This document shows, in pieces, positions 10,973 through 21,891 of a DNA stretch of 64,000 nucleotides (the first letter of the stretch is position 1; the number at the start of each line of letters is the position of its first letter). The DNA is from Magicicada septendecula (Eukaryota; Arthropoda; Insecta; Hemiptera; Cicadidae): NCBI GenBank assembly GCA_034769895.1, contig CM068372.1:370159258-370223257 (forward strand), written 5' to 3'. The notes under the pieces were generated by a model. That model ran no database searches. It saw only the letters and a program-made list of their open reading frames with translations, and was not told the DNA's origin. A program made the translations under genes and the position numbers.

Positions 10973-13740
10973 ATGCCAACATTTGTTAGCTACTCAGTGA
11001 AGTCCTGTACACTGGGTACACTGGTAACACCTTCAGTTTCAAACAGATGGGTAAAATTTCGTTAAAAGACATCAGTGATGGGTTATTGATGTTAGCCCTA
11101 CTAGTGAGACAGACTTCTTCCATCACTGTTTTTTTAATAAGGCATATGGGTTCATAGGAGTTTGTGCATCTTGTGTGGTGTCTTATAGACTTCATAGTCC
11201 GTATGTTTTATTTATTTTTTGTTTGTTACATACTATATAATATTCTGTAAATACTTCAGTGTGTTTTGACTCTATGTTGGTTGTGGGACACAGTATTGTT
11301 TATCTTTCATTTGTGATGTTTTAGTTTTGTTTTTGCCTGAAGATGGCTACCGATTTGTTGCGTAGCCGAAATGTCACGTTTTGATTAAGAAAAGCAGTGA
11401 TAGAAGAAGTCTGTCTCACTAGTAGGCCAGAGGGATAAAAGTTTGGTGACTTTTTAATTCAGTTTTTTACAGCCACATATACACATGGAAGTTCTTGGAT
11501 TTCATTGTGACGTCCGACTTGAAATCACTACCGACTTTAAAATTTTGTGTTCCGAGTTGGTAATAATTTAATTATATTTACATGGAAGTTTCAGTATGAT
11601 TTACTTGAGAATAGTTCTAAAAAAGCATAATCTGTGATCAATTTTATTATATACATTTTCTTTTCCTGTTATTTTTTATTCTTAAATAACGCTGTAATTA
11701 GTAATCCATTAAAATGTACATTAAACTGAATACAGTTAAAATGCCTAGGTGGTTCTGATTTTGGCAGTTCATATATTATACTCGATTTATTACAAAATCT
11801 AAGGGTAACAAAACTCAAAAAGTTCAAGTGGTAGGACCACTAGTTAATTGTTTGTTTGTATCAAATCGATGCTGCTTGTTATAAATCCCAATAAGTTTAA
11901 TTACTTACTTGAACATGAGTTCATTGTAACAATTGGAATGGTGTAAAGTAAATTTTATTTATATTTATATAATAAATCACTTGTGATTAACACTATATTA
12001 ATTTATCTGTTAACATAATCCATTTGTGCCAAATACAACAAAGGTTTAATAGTTGCTGTGAATGGCGTGAAGTATGGCAGTCAGCCCAAACAGTAAAGCA
12101 ATGAATGTGTATGGTGGGTGTCGGTGCCATGGTTGTGTTTGTGTTTCAGTCACAGGTGGATGTTGGTGCAGTGTGAAACTCAAAGTTTCATATTCACAAA
12201 CATACAATGAATTTCATCATTTTTTCCACAGGAAGTAAAGGCAACAAACAATCAAGTTAAAAATAATGGCAGATGCATAATATGTAACTTTCAAAACCTC
12301 AGAGTTTTTAATGTGTGGGTGCATGCATGTGCGCGTGCGTGTGTGCGAGTGTGTGTGTGTGCGTGCATGTGTGTGTGCATCTGTACATCTACAAGAAAAT
12401 TTGTAGAAATTTTATTGCCTCTAATTTCCAATAGTTTGCCTGAGTTTGCTTTTAAACCTTGTTCGTTTGGCAATAAAAATAGTACAAGCTTTCACATGTT
12501 GGTTACTTTTGGAGAAATATGCTACAAGACCTCACTCCATCAATCCTAACTTGATAAAATAAATAAAATGTCTCTTTACTTATAGCCAGTAAGGTAATGA
12601 TTATTGTTTAGATTGTTGCTTTATTTTTATATGCAAGTATTAAAAAAGAAGAAGAAGAAAAATAATAGCTATCTTACCTTACATTGTATTCTAGAATTTG
12701 ATACATTTCTATATTTAGCTTTTAACAAAATAAATTCTATATCAGGAATCATGAATTATTAAATATTATTAATAGCTAACTAATGTGTGTGTGTGTGTGT
12801 GTGTGTGTTTATGAAGAAAAATAGTGTCCGTCTATAGGCAAATTACAGCGCATGTGCATGTTTCTTTTTCCTGGGCAGACCAAATGTTTATCTGGGTTAC
12901 CCAGGAGTGTCCACAGAAGGGGGGATATAGTGCAACTAGTGCCATAAGAATTTTGGGGGGAATTCAGGCCAGTTTTTAGATCTTGGGGGGAGGGGGAATT
13001 TGCTGAAAAAAAATTTTAAGTATTCTAAGTTAAGATTAAAATTTTCTGTAGTTTTAAAAAGTTATAACATCCTCAAGAGCATTCCTAATGAAGAGATTCT
13101 CAACAAGTTTGCTGTTCCTAATAAACACTGGGGGAAATCCTTTGTGTTTCAAATTGTTTAAACAATTTAATAATGATTAGATCAGTATTAATAGATGTAA
13201 TGTTTTTTGTTTAACATTTTGGTATAAGCAAGAAATAGTTGACTGAAGCCTCTGATAATGATTCAGAATTGGCAATAGAAGAGGTTGACCTTGTATATAT
13301 GGTGAATATAATAAAGAATAAGTGATGCAAGAAGTAAAAAGATTTTGACAATGTGTACCTGCTACTGATGTCACTGCACGAACAGCAGTTACACATGAAT
13401 GTCAAAGAAAGTTCTTCAGTTTATTGTCAAATGTTATTTCCACTGAATTCATTCTAAACCTATGCCTCATCCTACAGTTTTTTGTTGTTTTTACAATCCG
13501 TGTGTCTTTGGCTTCATGTAGAAAGTTTCTCAAAATTTAAATCATAAAAAACTTATCTTGAACTCAAAAGAACCATCCTGGGCCTCGCTTAGGCTTTGTC
13601 CGGCACTGCCCCACACCAAATTTTTATTTACAGCAATCGTGGAACCTTTTTGTTGTACTAGTGTGTTATATGTGTTTTTGTATACAAATAGTACTCACAC
13701 AATAGACTGTAGTATGTCTATTTTGATAAAAAAAGATCTT
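10973..13740. other. ACSL intron sequence, mixed repeat debris
   Basis: Holds hammerhead-like motif 2, a short palindrome near 11525-11575 related to the element at 5540, GT-rich tracts at 12305-12380 and 12783-12808, and GC-rich G-runs near 12920-13000 that recall hAT termini. No coding region was recognised. Confidence 0.45.
11337..11375 (+). ncRNA. Hammerhead-like motif 2 (candidate)
   Basis: CUGAAGA is followed by a stem (GGCUAC pairing with GUAGCC), then GAAA, then UGUC. The order matches a hammerhead core with a possible GUC cleavage triplet just after GAAA, but a stable stem I was not found. Confidence 0.4.
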
Positions 13741-14270
13741 AGTGATAAATTGTACTTTCACTTGTGAACACTTACGTTTTTTAATGTCCTCATACGTTTT
13801 AGTGTGGTGTACACCTTCCTCAGCGAGGTTTAAATACAGAATGTCATGAAACAGTTGTAACGGATTTTCACAGGTTGGTGGTATGTGGGGGGGGTTGTTG
13901 GTGGGAGGGGGTTGGCGCTGGGATTCAAAGTATAGTTTGGTTTGTGTATGATTTGTGTCAAATAGTACGTGTGATTTAAAGTGTAGTTGGTCATTTAATA
14001 TGTTGTTTGGTTGTAGTGTGTGGTGTTTATATATTTCATACTGTTCAGCCATGTTGAGTTTCCTACTTTTTGGTAAGTAGTGTAGTATTTCGAGGTTGTT
14101 TTCTATGTTGGTGTAGCTGTGGTTTTCAGTCTGTATGTGTGTGGCGAATGCGGAGTGTATGTAGTTAGAGAGGGCTTTTATGTGTTCGGAAAATCTTGAA
14201 GAAAAAGATCTTCCCGTCTGGCCTATGTAGAAATATTTGCAACCACACTGAAATGTACGAGAACATTAAA
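13741..14270 (-). pseudogene. Penelope-like element fragment with GIY-YIG endonuclease
   Basis: The minus strand reads FQCGCKYFYIGQTGRSFSSR, with the core of a GIY-YIG endonuclease: the Y..G in YIGQTGR and the downstream Arg. It continues through HIKALSNYIHSAFATHI into a C-terminal tail ending near DIKKRKCSQVKVQF. The C.C spacing before the YIG motif is typical of Penelope-like retroelements, which fuse a telomerase-like reverse transcriptase to this endonuclease. The reverse transcriptase is not present here. An inverted copy of the tail segment follows at 14257-14375. Confidence 0.82.
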
Positions 14271-14375
14271 AAACGTAAGTGTTCACAAGTAAAATTACAA
14301 TTTATCACTAATATTAAGTGCGTGAATGAAGAGGATGAACCATCAAAACAACTAAAAAAGATCTTGTAAACATCT
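14257..14375 (+). repeat. Inverted copy of the Penelope-like tail
   Basis: About 60 bp (GAACATTAAAAAACGTAAGT and onward) repeat, in opposite orientation, the end of the coding fragment at 13741-13790. The plus-strand reading continues ENIKKRKCSQVKLQFITNIK for a short distance. The junction is head to head. Confidence 0.75.
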
Positions 14376-14424
14376 GTTAATTACCAAATCTGTCTGTCAG
14401 TTTATTCGTTGTTTACCAGCTTTT

Positions 14425-14780
14425 GGAATGTACGTGTCGCACTTTTTTTATGGACAAAATCACATCTTGCTGCGATTGAATTCTTTGTAAAAAAATGTCT
14501 GACACCAATGGAAGTTCTCAATGAAGTAGTAAGTGTTAAGATATGTGTTGTGCCTTCAAAAACTATATGTTTTAAATGGGCATTCGAGTTCAAATAGGGA
14601 GTGATTCCTGCAGAGGACGTCCTAATAGTTCAACAACTCCAGACATCATTAAAAAATTGTCACACACAGTGTTGGAAGAACGGCGATTAAGAGTGGATGC
14701 CACTGCTGAAATCATAGGCATCTCGCATGAGCATGTGTATCATATTTGAAGTTGGTGTGAAAAAATAACTTTGTGCAAGG
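14425..14780 (+). pseudogene. Mariner transposase N-terminal remnant
   Basis: In two frames the plus strand reads like a second mariner lineage: KTICFKWAFEFK at the end of the first helix-turn-helix, then, after a stop and frame change, a GRP-type linker (CRGRPNSSTTPDIIKK) and LRVDATAEIIGISHEHVYHI from the second. No TIR and no catalytic domain are seen. It abuts the Penelope-like remnant. Confidence 0.75.
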
Positions 14781-15629
14781 TGAGTGCCTCATTTGGAGCA
14801 GCTGATAAACAATTAATAAATTGACAGATTGATTTGGACTTTAACAGGTGTTCCAGTGACTATCTAGAATATGACCTTGGGGGAGGTTCAGTCCTGTCGG
14901 CTTCATATAAAAGATAAAACAAATTTTAAGAATCATCAATATTTTAATCTTTAAAGTTGGCGAAAAACGTGTGGTAACATCCTGAAATCAATCCCATTAA
15001 AGTAAATGGTAGTAACACAATAAAAATATGTAAACATAGAAAAAAGGTAAACCAAGAATGTTTTATACACATAAAAGGATAAACCGTTTGAAAATGTTTT
15101 TAGAGTTTTTAGAGTTAATTCGTCTTAGTTAATTAGAGTTTATTTTTTGGCTAATTCATAAACAACTTTTTCCAGGGTCACTGAACTGATTTTCCTATAT
15201 TTCATATTTCAAACGTATACGCAGATTCTGTGTTATAAGTCTGTTATGTATACTACTTATAAAAGAGTTACTACTATATTAGCGTACACAGCTGAAAAGA
15301 TAAGTTTAAAAACCTAAAATTAAGAGATTAACAAAATTCCATGTTAACTTTTTCGACCTTCTGGGGCCGTAAAACGGGAGGCCCCCTCGTAAATACGCTC
15401 TTGGTGTTTATATGAAACATGATCCTTTAACACAAGAAAAAGTTAAATTCTACTGCTAAGGCTCCGTGAACTTTTCACCTGACCTTTGTAAATCAATCAG
15501 AATATAAGCAATATATATCACCTGAATATAAGCAATTAGATTTATTGGACAAAATCTAGACACATTGTTTATCTTCAGAACAATGTTTCTCAATCAGTCC
15601 ATCATTGAAGCTTAATAAATCACAACAAA

Positions 15630-15661
15630 GTTTCGGTGCTAAAATCCGCGACCTTCTTCAG
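15630..15661 (-). ncRNA. Hammerhead-like motif 3 (candidate)
   Basis: Minus strand: CUGAAGA, a stem closed by GGU/ACC, then GAAAC. Weaker than motifs 1, 5 and 6. Confidence 0.3.
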
Positions 15662-15774
15662 GATACGAATAAATTACATCTAATACTTCACTGTTAGTTC
15701 ATACAATTTCCGTTGGGTGTTTCTGGACAGCTTTCTGATCAACTTCGGTCTCAGTCTCAGTCATTTGGTAATTC

Positions 15775-16075
15775 GATCAGTTGATTTGTGTGTCTCAACC
15801 TCGGCCACTTACTGATTCGATCAGTGAACGAGTTGCCGCAAGCAGTCTCCGATAGACGCCTCTGGCATTCATTTCACTCAATTACGACTGGAGCTTCTTC
15901 GTTTTTAATCTCAATCACGATCACTTACCGATTCGATCAGTGAACGAGTTATCGCAATAAGACTCCACTAGAGGCATCTGGCTTTCGTTTCCATCAGTGA
16001 ACGAGTTATCACAGTATCCGTCTCCGCTAGACGCCTCTGCATTCATTTCATTCAATTACGACTCGGACAGTCGCC
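15775..16075. repeat. Degenerate tandem repeat, three copies
   Basis: Units of about 100-120 bp share GATTCGATCAGTGAACGAGT followed by a TC-rich stretch, CTAGA(C/G)GC(C/A)TCTGGC and CATTCATTTCA. The starts lie near 15815, 15920 and 15995; the third copy lacks the beginning. No coding potential. Confidence 0.75.
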
Positions 16076-16079
16076 ATTT

Positions 16080-17190
16080 TTCGTAAACACGACATATAGT
16101 TACAAAGCAATATGTAATTTTTATATAAAATAAATATTATTTATTTTAATTAATCATGATTAAGAATATTTTTATTCTTTACAAGAAAAAGAAACACGGA
16201 ATCACACGAATCTTTCTCACGTTTGATTAAAATTTCAAAATATTGGTGTGTGTAGTCATTCATCTACCAGGAGTTGATGTAATAACTGAAATAATACAGT
16301 CCTGTCAGGGAGTTTGATGTAACTGAATACTTATAGGAACTTTAATGACGTAAAGAATACAAACAATAGAAGTTAAGTGAACCCTCTGAACGCGCGTACT
16401 TGTGTGCGTATACGTTTTTTAAATTATTTATTTACTCTTTATAGATACATGGTATGTACAGTATTTACGTAAGTGAACGTTTTAATACAAAATGTACAGG
16501 ACAGTTTATTTGATTATTTAGACTTTAACATAACCAGCTTTAAAATCATAATTACCTATGTCAATTTTATATATATATATATATATATATTTTGCAACGA
16601 TACAGCCATATGCTGTATTAGGCATTAATTTGAATAAATATAAAATTTGTAGAATTATTATAAGTTAAGGGTAAATGGACAGGTCTGAGATTGTAAAAAT
16701 ATTTCATTGTTAGATTAGGGGAGAAATTAACCTGTTCCAACAGGCAAGAAACACCTGCTCAATTGTATGTGTGTTATGCGTGTATCTTGTGTGTGTTAGT
16801 GATGCATGTATAGACAGGAATCTCAGCTACCCTCCCCAAGTAATTAATAAAATAATTATTTAGTTCCACTGTATAAAGACTAATTAGTTTATAAACAAAC
16901 AAAAGGCACCAAGTGTGTGTAAATTTTATAGTTATCCCCAGTGAGAAAATGACGTTAATAGGACACATTACGCGAAGACAGTGCGAAATAAATGTGCCAA
17001 AAATACGCAAATTACACTAAGACGCTCAAATTAATACAGTGAGTGCTTAATCAAATTAGCTATGATTTGTGCTATCTCGATTCCGTGAAAAACATTGCTG
17101 TTTGCTAATAATTGCAAATATATGAAAAGGTTCGGGAGTGGGGGCTATCATGTGATCTGCAGGTATCGACAGGACGATTTTGGAGCCAAC
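16080..17190. other. AT-rich intronic sequence, nothing recognised
   Basis: Contains a (TA)n tract at about 16569-16590 and no recognisable gene. Confidence 0.45.
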
Positions 17191-17194
17191 TGGC

Positions 17195-18060
17195 GCTGAA
17201 TCTCGAGAGAGTATAAATTAAGGGTTCGACCGAAAACCCTTCTCTTCTTTTCAAGACACAGTTGCAGTCGGACATGCTGTCCGTCGGCAGAACAGTTTTA
17301 TTTTTTTTCAAGTCTCATTAACGAACTAATAAGACGTTCGGGACAATTAGGTTGACAATATTTCGGAAAGCGTAAAGTACCGGGACCGTTTAAGTCTACA
17401 AAGAGTATCTACGGAGAAGCTACCAGAGCGACGAGGGATGCTGGACGTTAGACGATGTTTTTTTGACGCCTAACCGACGTTTAAGATCCACCTTGCAGCA
17501 GGTACCAATTCTCTGAGGCGGACCACACACACTGCGGAGAACGACGCTGGACTCTAGAGACATATCCAGGACCACACACTGCTGGAAGATAGACATATCC
17601 AGGACCACGCCAGGACAGGAGGAATGGAAAACCAACTCTGGACAACGCTGGACCCCGTCAATAAGCCGTAAGATCATCAAAACTCGAGGTGACATGCATA
17701 ATGCATTTATAAATGATTTTAAAAAAAGAGCTCATAAAGACTATATCAAAAGACAATAAATTAAAACAAAGAAAAATTTATAATTAGTAATAATATTTTA
17801 GAAATGTAGATAAATGTTTAGTCGTAAGAATGAGCGATCGCATATAAAGAAATAAGAAAAAAAGGATTTAAAGTTGAGAGAGTAGATTTTGTTTATCAAA
17901 GTAAATAGTTAAATTGATTTGATATTTGTATTACAGGAAAGAATAAATTAAATTTGAATATAAAACAAAAGCCAGTCTAAAAGTAATTAATATAAATTTA
18001 AATTTAATTTTAAACATTAGTATAGACTGAGCGAGTTGAGGTCAGATCTGAATTAAAAGA
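17195..18060 (+). repeat. Possible LTR remnant related to the 48.6-55.6 kb LTRs
   Basis: A TATAAATT box at 17212-17219 is followed by a purine-rich GACG/CTGGAC-repeat leader and then AT-rich sequence. This is the same order as in the LTR at 48595-50560. The 19-mer ACGACGCTGGACTCTAGAG at about 17541 is shared exactly with that LTR (about 49534). No matching boundaries, target duplication or internal region were identified, so it may be a solo or truncated LTR of a related family. Confidence 0.5.
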
Positions 18061-18333
18061 ATTCAATTCAAATTACATTTTAATTTTATTTTTTTTATTA
18101 GTAAATCAAATTATTAACATGTCTAGATTAAGATTATTAACATGTCTATATTAACATCTCCTCACTCTATCTTCCCGTGCAGACACTTGTATTACCTGTG
18201 TTTGCTACAACAATTTCAAGCTGGGTCTTGAGAATCTTTAAACAGCCGACGGATACGAGAAGGTGTGAGATGTACTACTGGATGCAGGTACCGAGGACAA
18301 GCTCGTCGATCCTGACAGTCGTCCAGTTGTCTG

Positions 18334-18700
18334 CTACTGTCTGTTTATTATTGTATCGGCATTGAAAGAGTACGATTGATAGAATACGTTCTCAGACGTT
18401 TTCGGAGAAATTGATCGATCTTTTAAATATGTTATTATCACTTGCTCTTTTGTCGCTTTCATCAACGGGAATTCTGCGGTTTCCTCTGCGATTTGTACTA
18501 CTGAGTTATGGTAAGATGCAAGCAGCTGAAAAGTTTCCATTGTAGAGTACAGAACACATCAGATAAGGTCCCCGGGTATCCTTCAAAAGACTAAGCATTG
18601 GTGCGTGATCAAGTACGCACCACCCATGTGGTGTACGTCTATCTGTTAGTGTCTCAGATTCTAGACTGATCCTCATGTAGTTACTCACTGCCTGCCACAT
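18334..18700 (-). other. Unrecognised coding-like patch
   Basis: Two overlapping minus-strand frames read as non-repetitive protein: 18700-18506 (MWQAVSNYMRISLESETLTD, then PHGWCVLDHAPMLSLLKD, then GPYLMCSVLYNGNFSAA) and 18540-18334 (METFQLLASYHNSVVQIAEE onward). The frame changes within the overlap. The first frame begins directly after an acceptor-like TATTTTTAG. I do not recognise the family. It could be an exon fragment, a decayed transposon protein or chance. It is unlike ACSL, and the phases of exons a and b leave no room for it in that transcript. Confidence 0.3.
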
Positions 18701-18967
18701 CTAAAAATATTAATTTCTGTTTCGCTTAGCCTACTGCTTAATCTTAACATTGTTTTGAGTTACACGGCTTAAGAACGAACATATTTTCTCTTAGTCTGCG
18801 TGACATTCAAATTAGTTTTCGCACGACTTACACGTTTCGTTGTGTATAATTGCTATGAGTTATAGTTAAATGGTGGTTATCTGCTGAGTCTTCACAGCGC
18901 CAGATTCCACTTACCTTACAAAACCTATTGTAAATATAATTATACCACTACCGACTCGGAACACAAA

Positions 18968-19020
18968 GTTTTTATTGGTAAAAACGTAAAAGTTTTTATT
19001 GGTAAAAACGTAAAAGTTTT
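18968..19020. repeat. Short tandem duplication
   Basis: A unit of about 24 bp (AAGTTTTTATTGGTAAAAAC and flank) is present twice in a row with a partial third copy, next to CCGACTCGGAA. Confidence 0.8.
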
Positions 19021-19297
19021 ACCTTATAGCCTGAACCAGTTTTTGCTTGTTCAAACAGAACAACACAACAGAAGAACTTATCACAGAAATAACAGATACT
19101 CTGAACACAATCACAAAACAGAACTACTTCACATATAACAATAAATTTTACACACAGAATGGCGGTCTACCCATGGGCTCACCCCATATCCAGCACATAG
19201 CCTGAACCAACAAAGCACAAAACAATTTGTTGATGGAAGATGGGACAGGGTGGAACGAGATTTCCGGCGCCTCCAATAAGAAACAATCTACTGTTAA

Positions 19298-20065
19298 CAG
19301 GGGCGGACTGGCATCCCTGGGGGCCCTCGGTTGGAAGCAGTCAAGGGGCCGCCTGCAGCTACACACACAAACGCGCACGCGCGTATTTGTGTTTGTGTGC
19401 GTATACTTTTTTAAAATGATTATAAAAGACCTGTAATAACATTAGGCCCACTATACATGTTTCTCTACGTTGTTGTTGTTTTCCGTTTACTTAGAGTTAA
19501 TTTTTTGTTTGTATTGCAAAGAACATTTATACCCTACAAATCTACATAAAATCCTAATTAAAAATATTTCACAGTGTATTACAGCGGTGGAGCCCCATTG
19601 TCACTCCGTTACTCCAATTCATAGCCCCAGTAGCGTAACTTTTTAACCGGGCCCACCTGCAAGTTTATGCCATGGGCCCCCTTTTGAATCTTGATATAAG
19701 GGCCCTGAGGCCCTCCCAGCTCTGAATGCTGCAATAACATTCAAACGAAAATGACAGTAGCCCGCGTCAGTCAGTTGCCGCGCGGCCCGCTTCTACAGTA
19801 ACCTCCTTCGTTTTCCTCCATTAGTAAATACTAAATAGGCTGTACGTAAACAAGGCGGAGAAGTGATCACTTCCAATCTGACCAAAATAAATCCTGAAGA
19901 TTTATTTCCAACAATATTTAGAGGAGAAAAGGTATTTAATACCGGTAAAAATAGGTTTCTCTTTTTTTCTCGAAATAAAATTTTCATGGCTCGGGGGCCC
20001 CTAAGCCTTCTCGGGGCCCGGGGCCCTCGGCGAATGCCGACCTGGCTAGTCCACCCTTGCCTCTG
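19298..20065. mobile_element. Non-autonomous hAT-like element
   Basis: The left end is CAGGGGCGGACTGGCATCC and the right end, read on the minus strand, is CAGAGGCAAGGGTGGACTAG: the CAGRGGC start and GGACT core are typical of hAT terminal repeats. GC-rich GGGCCC runs near both ends contrast with the AT-rich interior. A second hAT-like start (CAGTAGCGTAAC) at about 19626 suggests nesting. The flanking 8 bp do not match, so the boundaries are provisional. Confidence 0.55.
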
Positions 20066-20261
20066 AATAACGATTGAATGATGGAATCACTTTTTATAGA
20101 TTGCGATGTACTGATTGAGTTCAATGAAGTGACCAAATTCGCTCACTATAAGTTACTAGCTAACAATATTACACTATATGCTAGGCTATCACAGTGCGAT
20201 AATCATACTCGCAACTGCGGTCGAGATGCGAACGCCTATAGGGCCTACATGAAAATTAAAT

Positions 20262-20335
20262 TGTCATCGTCATCATCATCATCATCACCATCATCGTCGT
20301 CGTCATTACCACCACCACCACCACCACCACTCCAA
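20262..20335. repeat. Trinucleotide repeat (CAT/CGT/CAC)n at a retrotransposon 3' end
   Basis: A trinucleotide tract lies just beyond the 3' end of the minus-strand reverse transcriptase copy. The same kind of GAT-rich tail follows related 3' ends near 45995 and 58965, so it is probably the retrotransposon's own tail. Confidence 0.7.
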
Positions 20336-20338
20336 GGA

Positions 20339-21590
20339 CTAGGCCTCAGACCTGTTCCGAACCCATCTCCTCCTCGGTCTACCGACATCTCTCTTCCCAG
20401 AACGGGTGATAACCCAAGGCAGCCACAGTAGACGGATATCAGGCATGCCATTCAAGTGTTCACACAATTTCTTTCTGTGGTCTTCAATCTTCTGGTGCAA
20501 TGATACAATGTTTAAATCGCGTCTAACATCCTCGTTTCTTCTCCGATCTAAGAGAGAACAACATTGCGTCCCTCTTAGAAATTTAATTCCGGTTGCCTGA
20601 ATCCTCTGCAAGTCCCTTTTACCAAGAGTCCATGTCTCACTAGCATACAGGAATGTGGGGACAGCCACAGTTTTATAAAATTTCATTCGGGTATCCTTCC
20701 GTGTTTTATTTTTCAGGTACCTATGAATCGTACCTATGATGTGTCTAAATTTTGTTAGCTTACTATCCCAATCAATATCAGTTCCATACGAGATATTACA
20801 ACCCAGGTAATTAAAATGGCTAACCTGATCCAAAACCTGATTATTCACGACTATCTTAGTTCTTATAGGATACCTGCCCTGAAATGCCATCGTTTTAGAT
20901 TTTGTAGCAGAGATCTGTAGCCCATAGTATTGTATGACGCTATTGAACGTAAATATCGCCCGCTGTAACAGGTCTTCTGTTTTCTGTATCATTACCTTGT
21001 CATCTGCATAAAGCAATGCATTCACATGAATATTTCGCTGAAGTGATATTCCCGAGTCAACTTTAGCTGTCCATCGCCGAAATACGTCGTCCATGTAGAT
21101 ATTAAAAAGTGTCGGTGAAATAGGGCACCCTTGTCTCACACCTTTATTTGTAGGAGTATCTTCTAATAATTTACCATTCAGATCCACGACAACCGCTGTC
21201 TTGTAATATAAGCTCTTAAGAGCTTTAATTAATTGCGAAGGGAAACTCCTTAGTTCCGTTATACTCCAGAGTAGCGAACGTTTCACATTATCAAAAGCTT
21301 TCGACACATCTATGAATGCTAGATGCGTCTACAAAAAAATTCCCTTCGTTTTTCAATTATTAATTTAAGTGTAAAGATAGCATCTACGCATGATCTCCCC
21401 TTCCTGAACCATTTTGTTCTTATGATATTAAAGCATCAGCTATTGGCTTCAGTCTCCAATTTATTATTCTAGCGTAGACCTTATATATAGTATATCCAAA
21501 ACAGAAATTCCTCTATAATGATCTGTCTTTGTCCGATCTCCTTTTTTGAATAATGAAATTACAACCACAAATTAAATTGTCGTACCTGAC
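20339..21590 (-). pseudogene. Non-LTR retrotransposon, reverse transcriptase part
   Basis: The longest open stretch (about 322 codons, 20339-21307) covers reverse transcriptase from AFDNVKRSLLW. It includes the motif B region GVRQGCPISPTLFNIYMDD, the catalytic YADD in LLYADDKVMIQ, then VSHFNYLGCNIS and the thumb/C-terminal part (YASETWTLGKRDLQRIQ). Upstream, another stretch gives AFIDVSKAFDNV with the motif A aspartate; still further upstream YRGISVLD is readable with stops and frame changes. The endonuclease and ORF1 are absent, so the copy is 5' truncated, as usual for LINEs. It ends only about 110 bp from ACSL exon a. The clade is uncertain; a GAT-rich 3' tail is noted separately. Confidence 0.88.
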
Positions 21591-21696
21591 AAAAAGTTAA
21601 ATCATAAAACATACAAACAGGAAACAGTAAATGCCAAAAACAAAAACAACAACAATAAGATACCAGTCGGTAATATGTAGTCAGTAGCGTACGTAC

Positions 21697-21820
21697 TTGA
21701 CTCTTTTGCTCCCTTTCTGAACGTCTCGTAAAGCGTTTTGGCGTCTTCGCTCAAGTAGCTGACGAATTTCCCTTCTTTGGCGTCTTTATAAAACTTGGAG
21801 ACACGCACCATTTCCGGGCC
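21697..21820 (-). CDS. Acsl: Acyl-CoA synthetase long-chain (ACSL1/5/6-like), exon a
   Basis: First of four collinear coding exons of a long-chain fatty-acid-CoA ligase, the enzyme that uses ATP to join fatty acids to CoA on ER, mitochondrial or peroxisomal membranes. It encodes 41 codons plus one base, from GPEMVRVSKF to FRKGAKES, matching the segment just before the NGPCLG block in animal ACSL1/5/6 proteins. The acceptor is a pyrimidine tract ending CCAG at 21821 and the donor is A|GTACGT at 21696. It starts in phase 0, so an upstream exon carrying the amino-terminal membrane anchor must exist to the right, but I could not find it. The next exon is 13 kb away. All four exons together give 795 nt (265 codons) without a frame break, against roughly 660-700 residues for the full family. 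Confidence 0.88.
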
Positions 21821-21891
21821 CTGGAACAGAAACAATGCAACATGACATTTATTTGACATGAAAGGTTATACATCAGTATAGAAACTAAGTA

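Noticed and set aside
20245-20451. Gly/Asp-rich frame and its plus-strand Ser/Pro-rich partner
   Set aside because: Translation of a trinucleotide repeat at a retrotransposon 3' tail.
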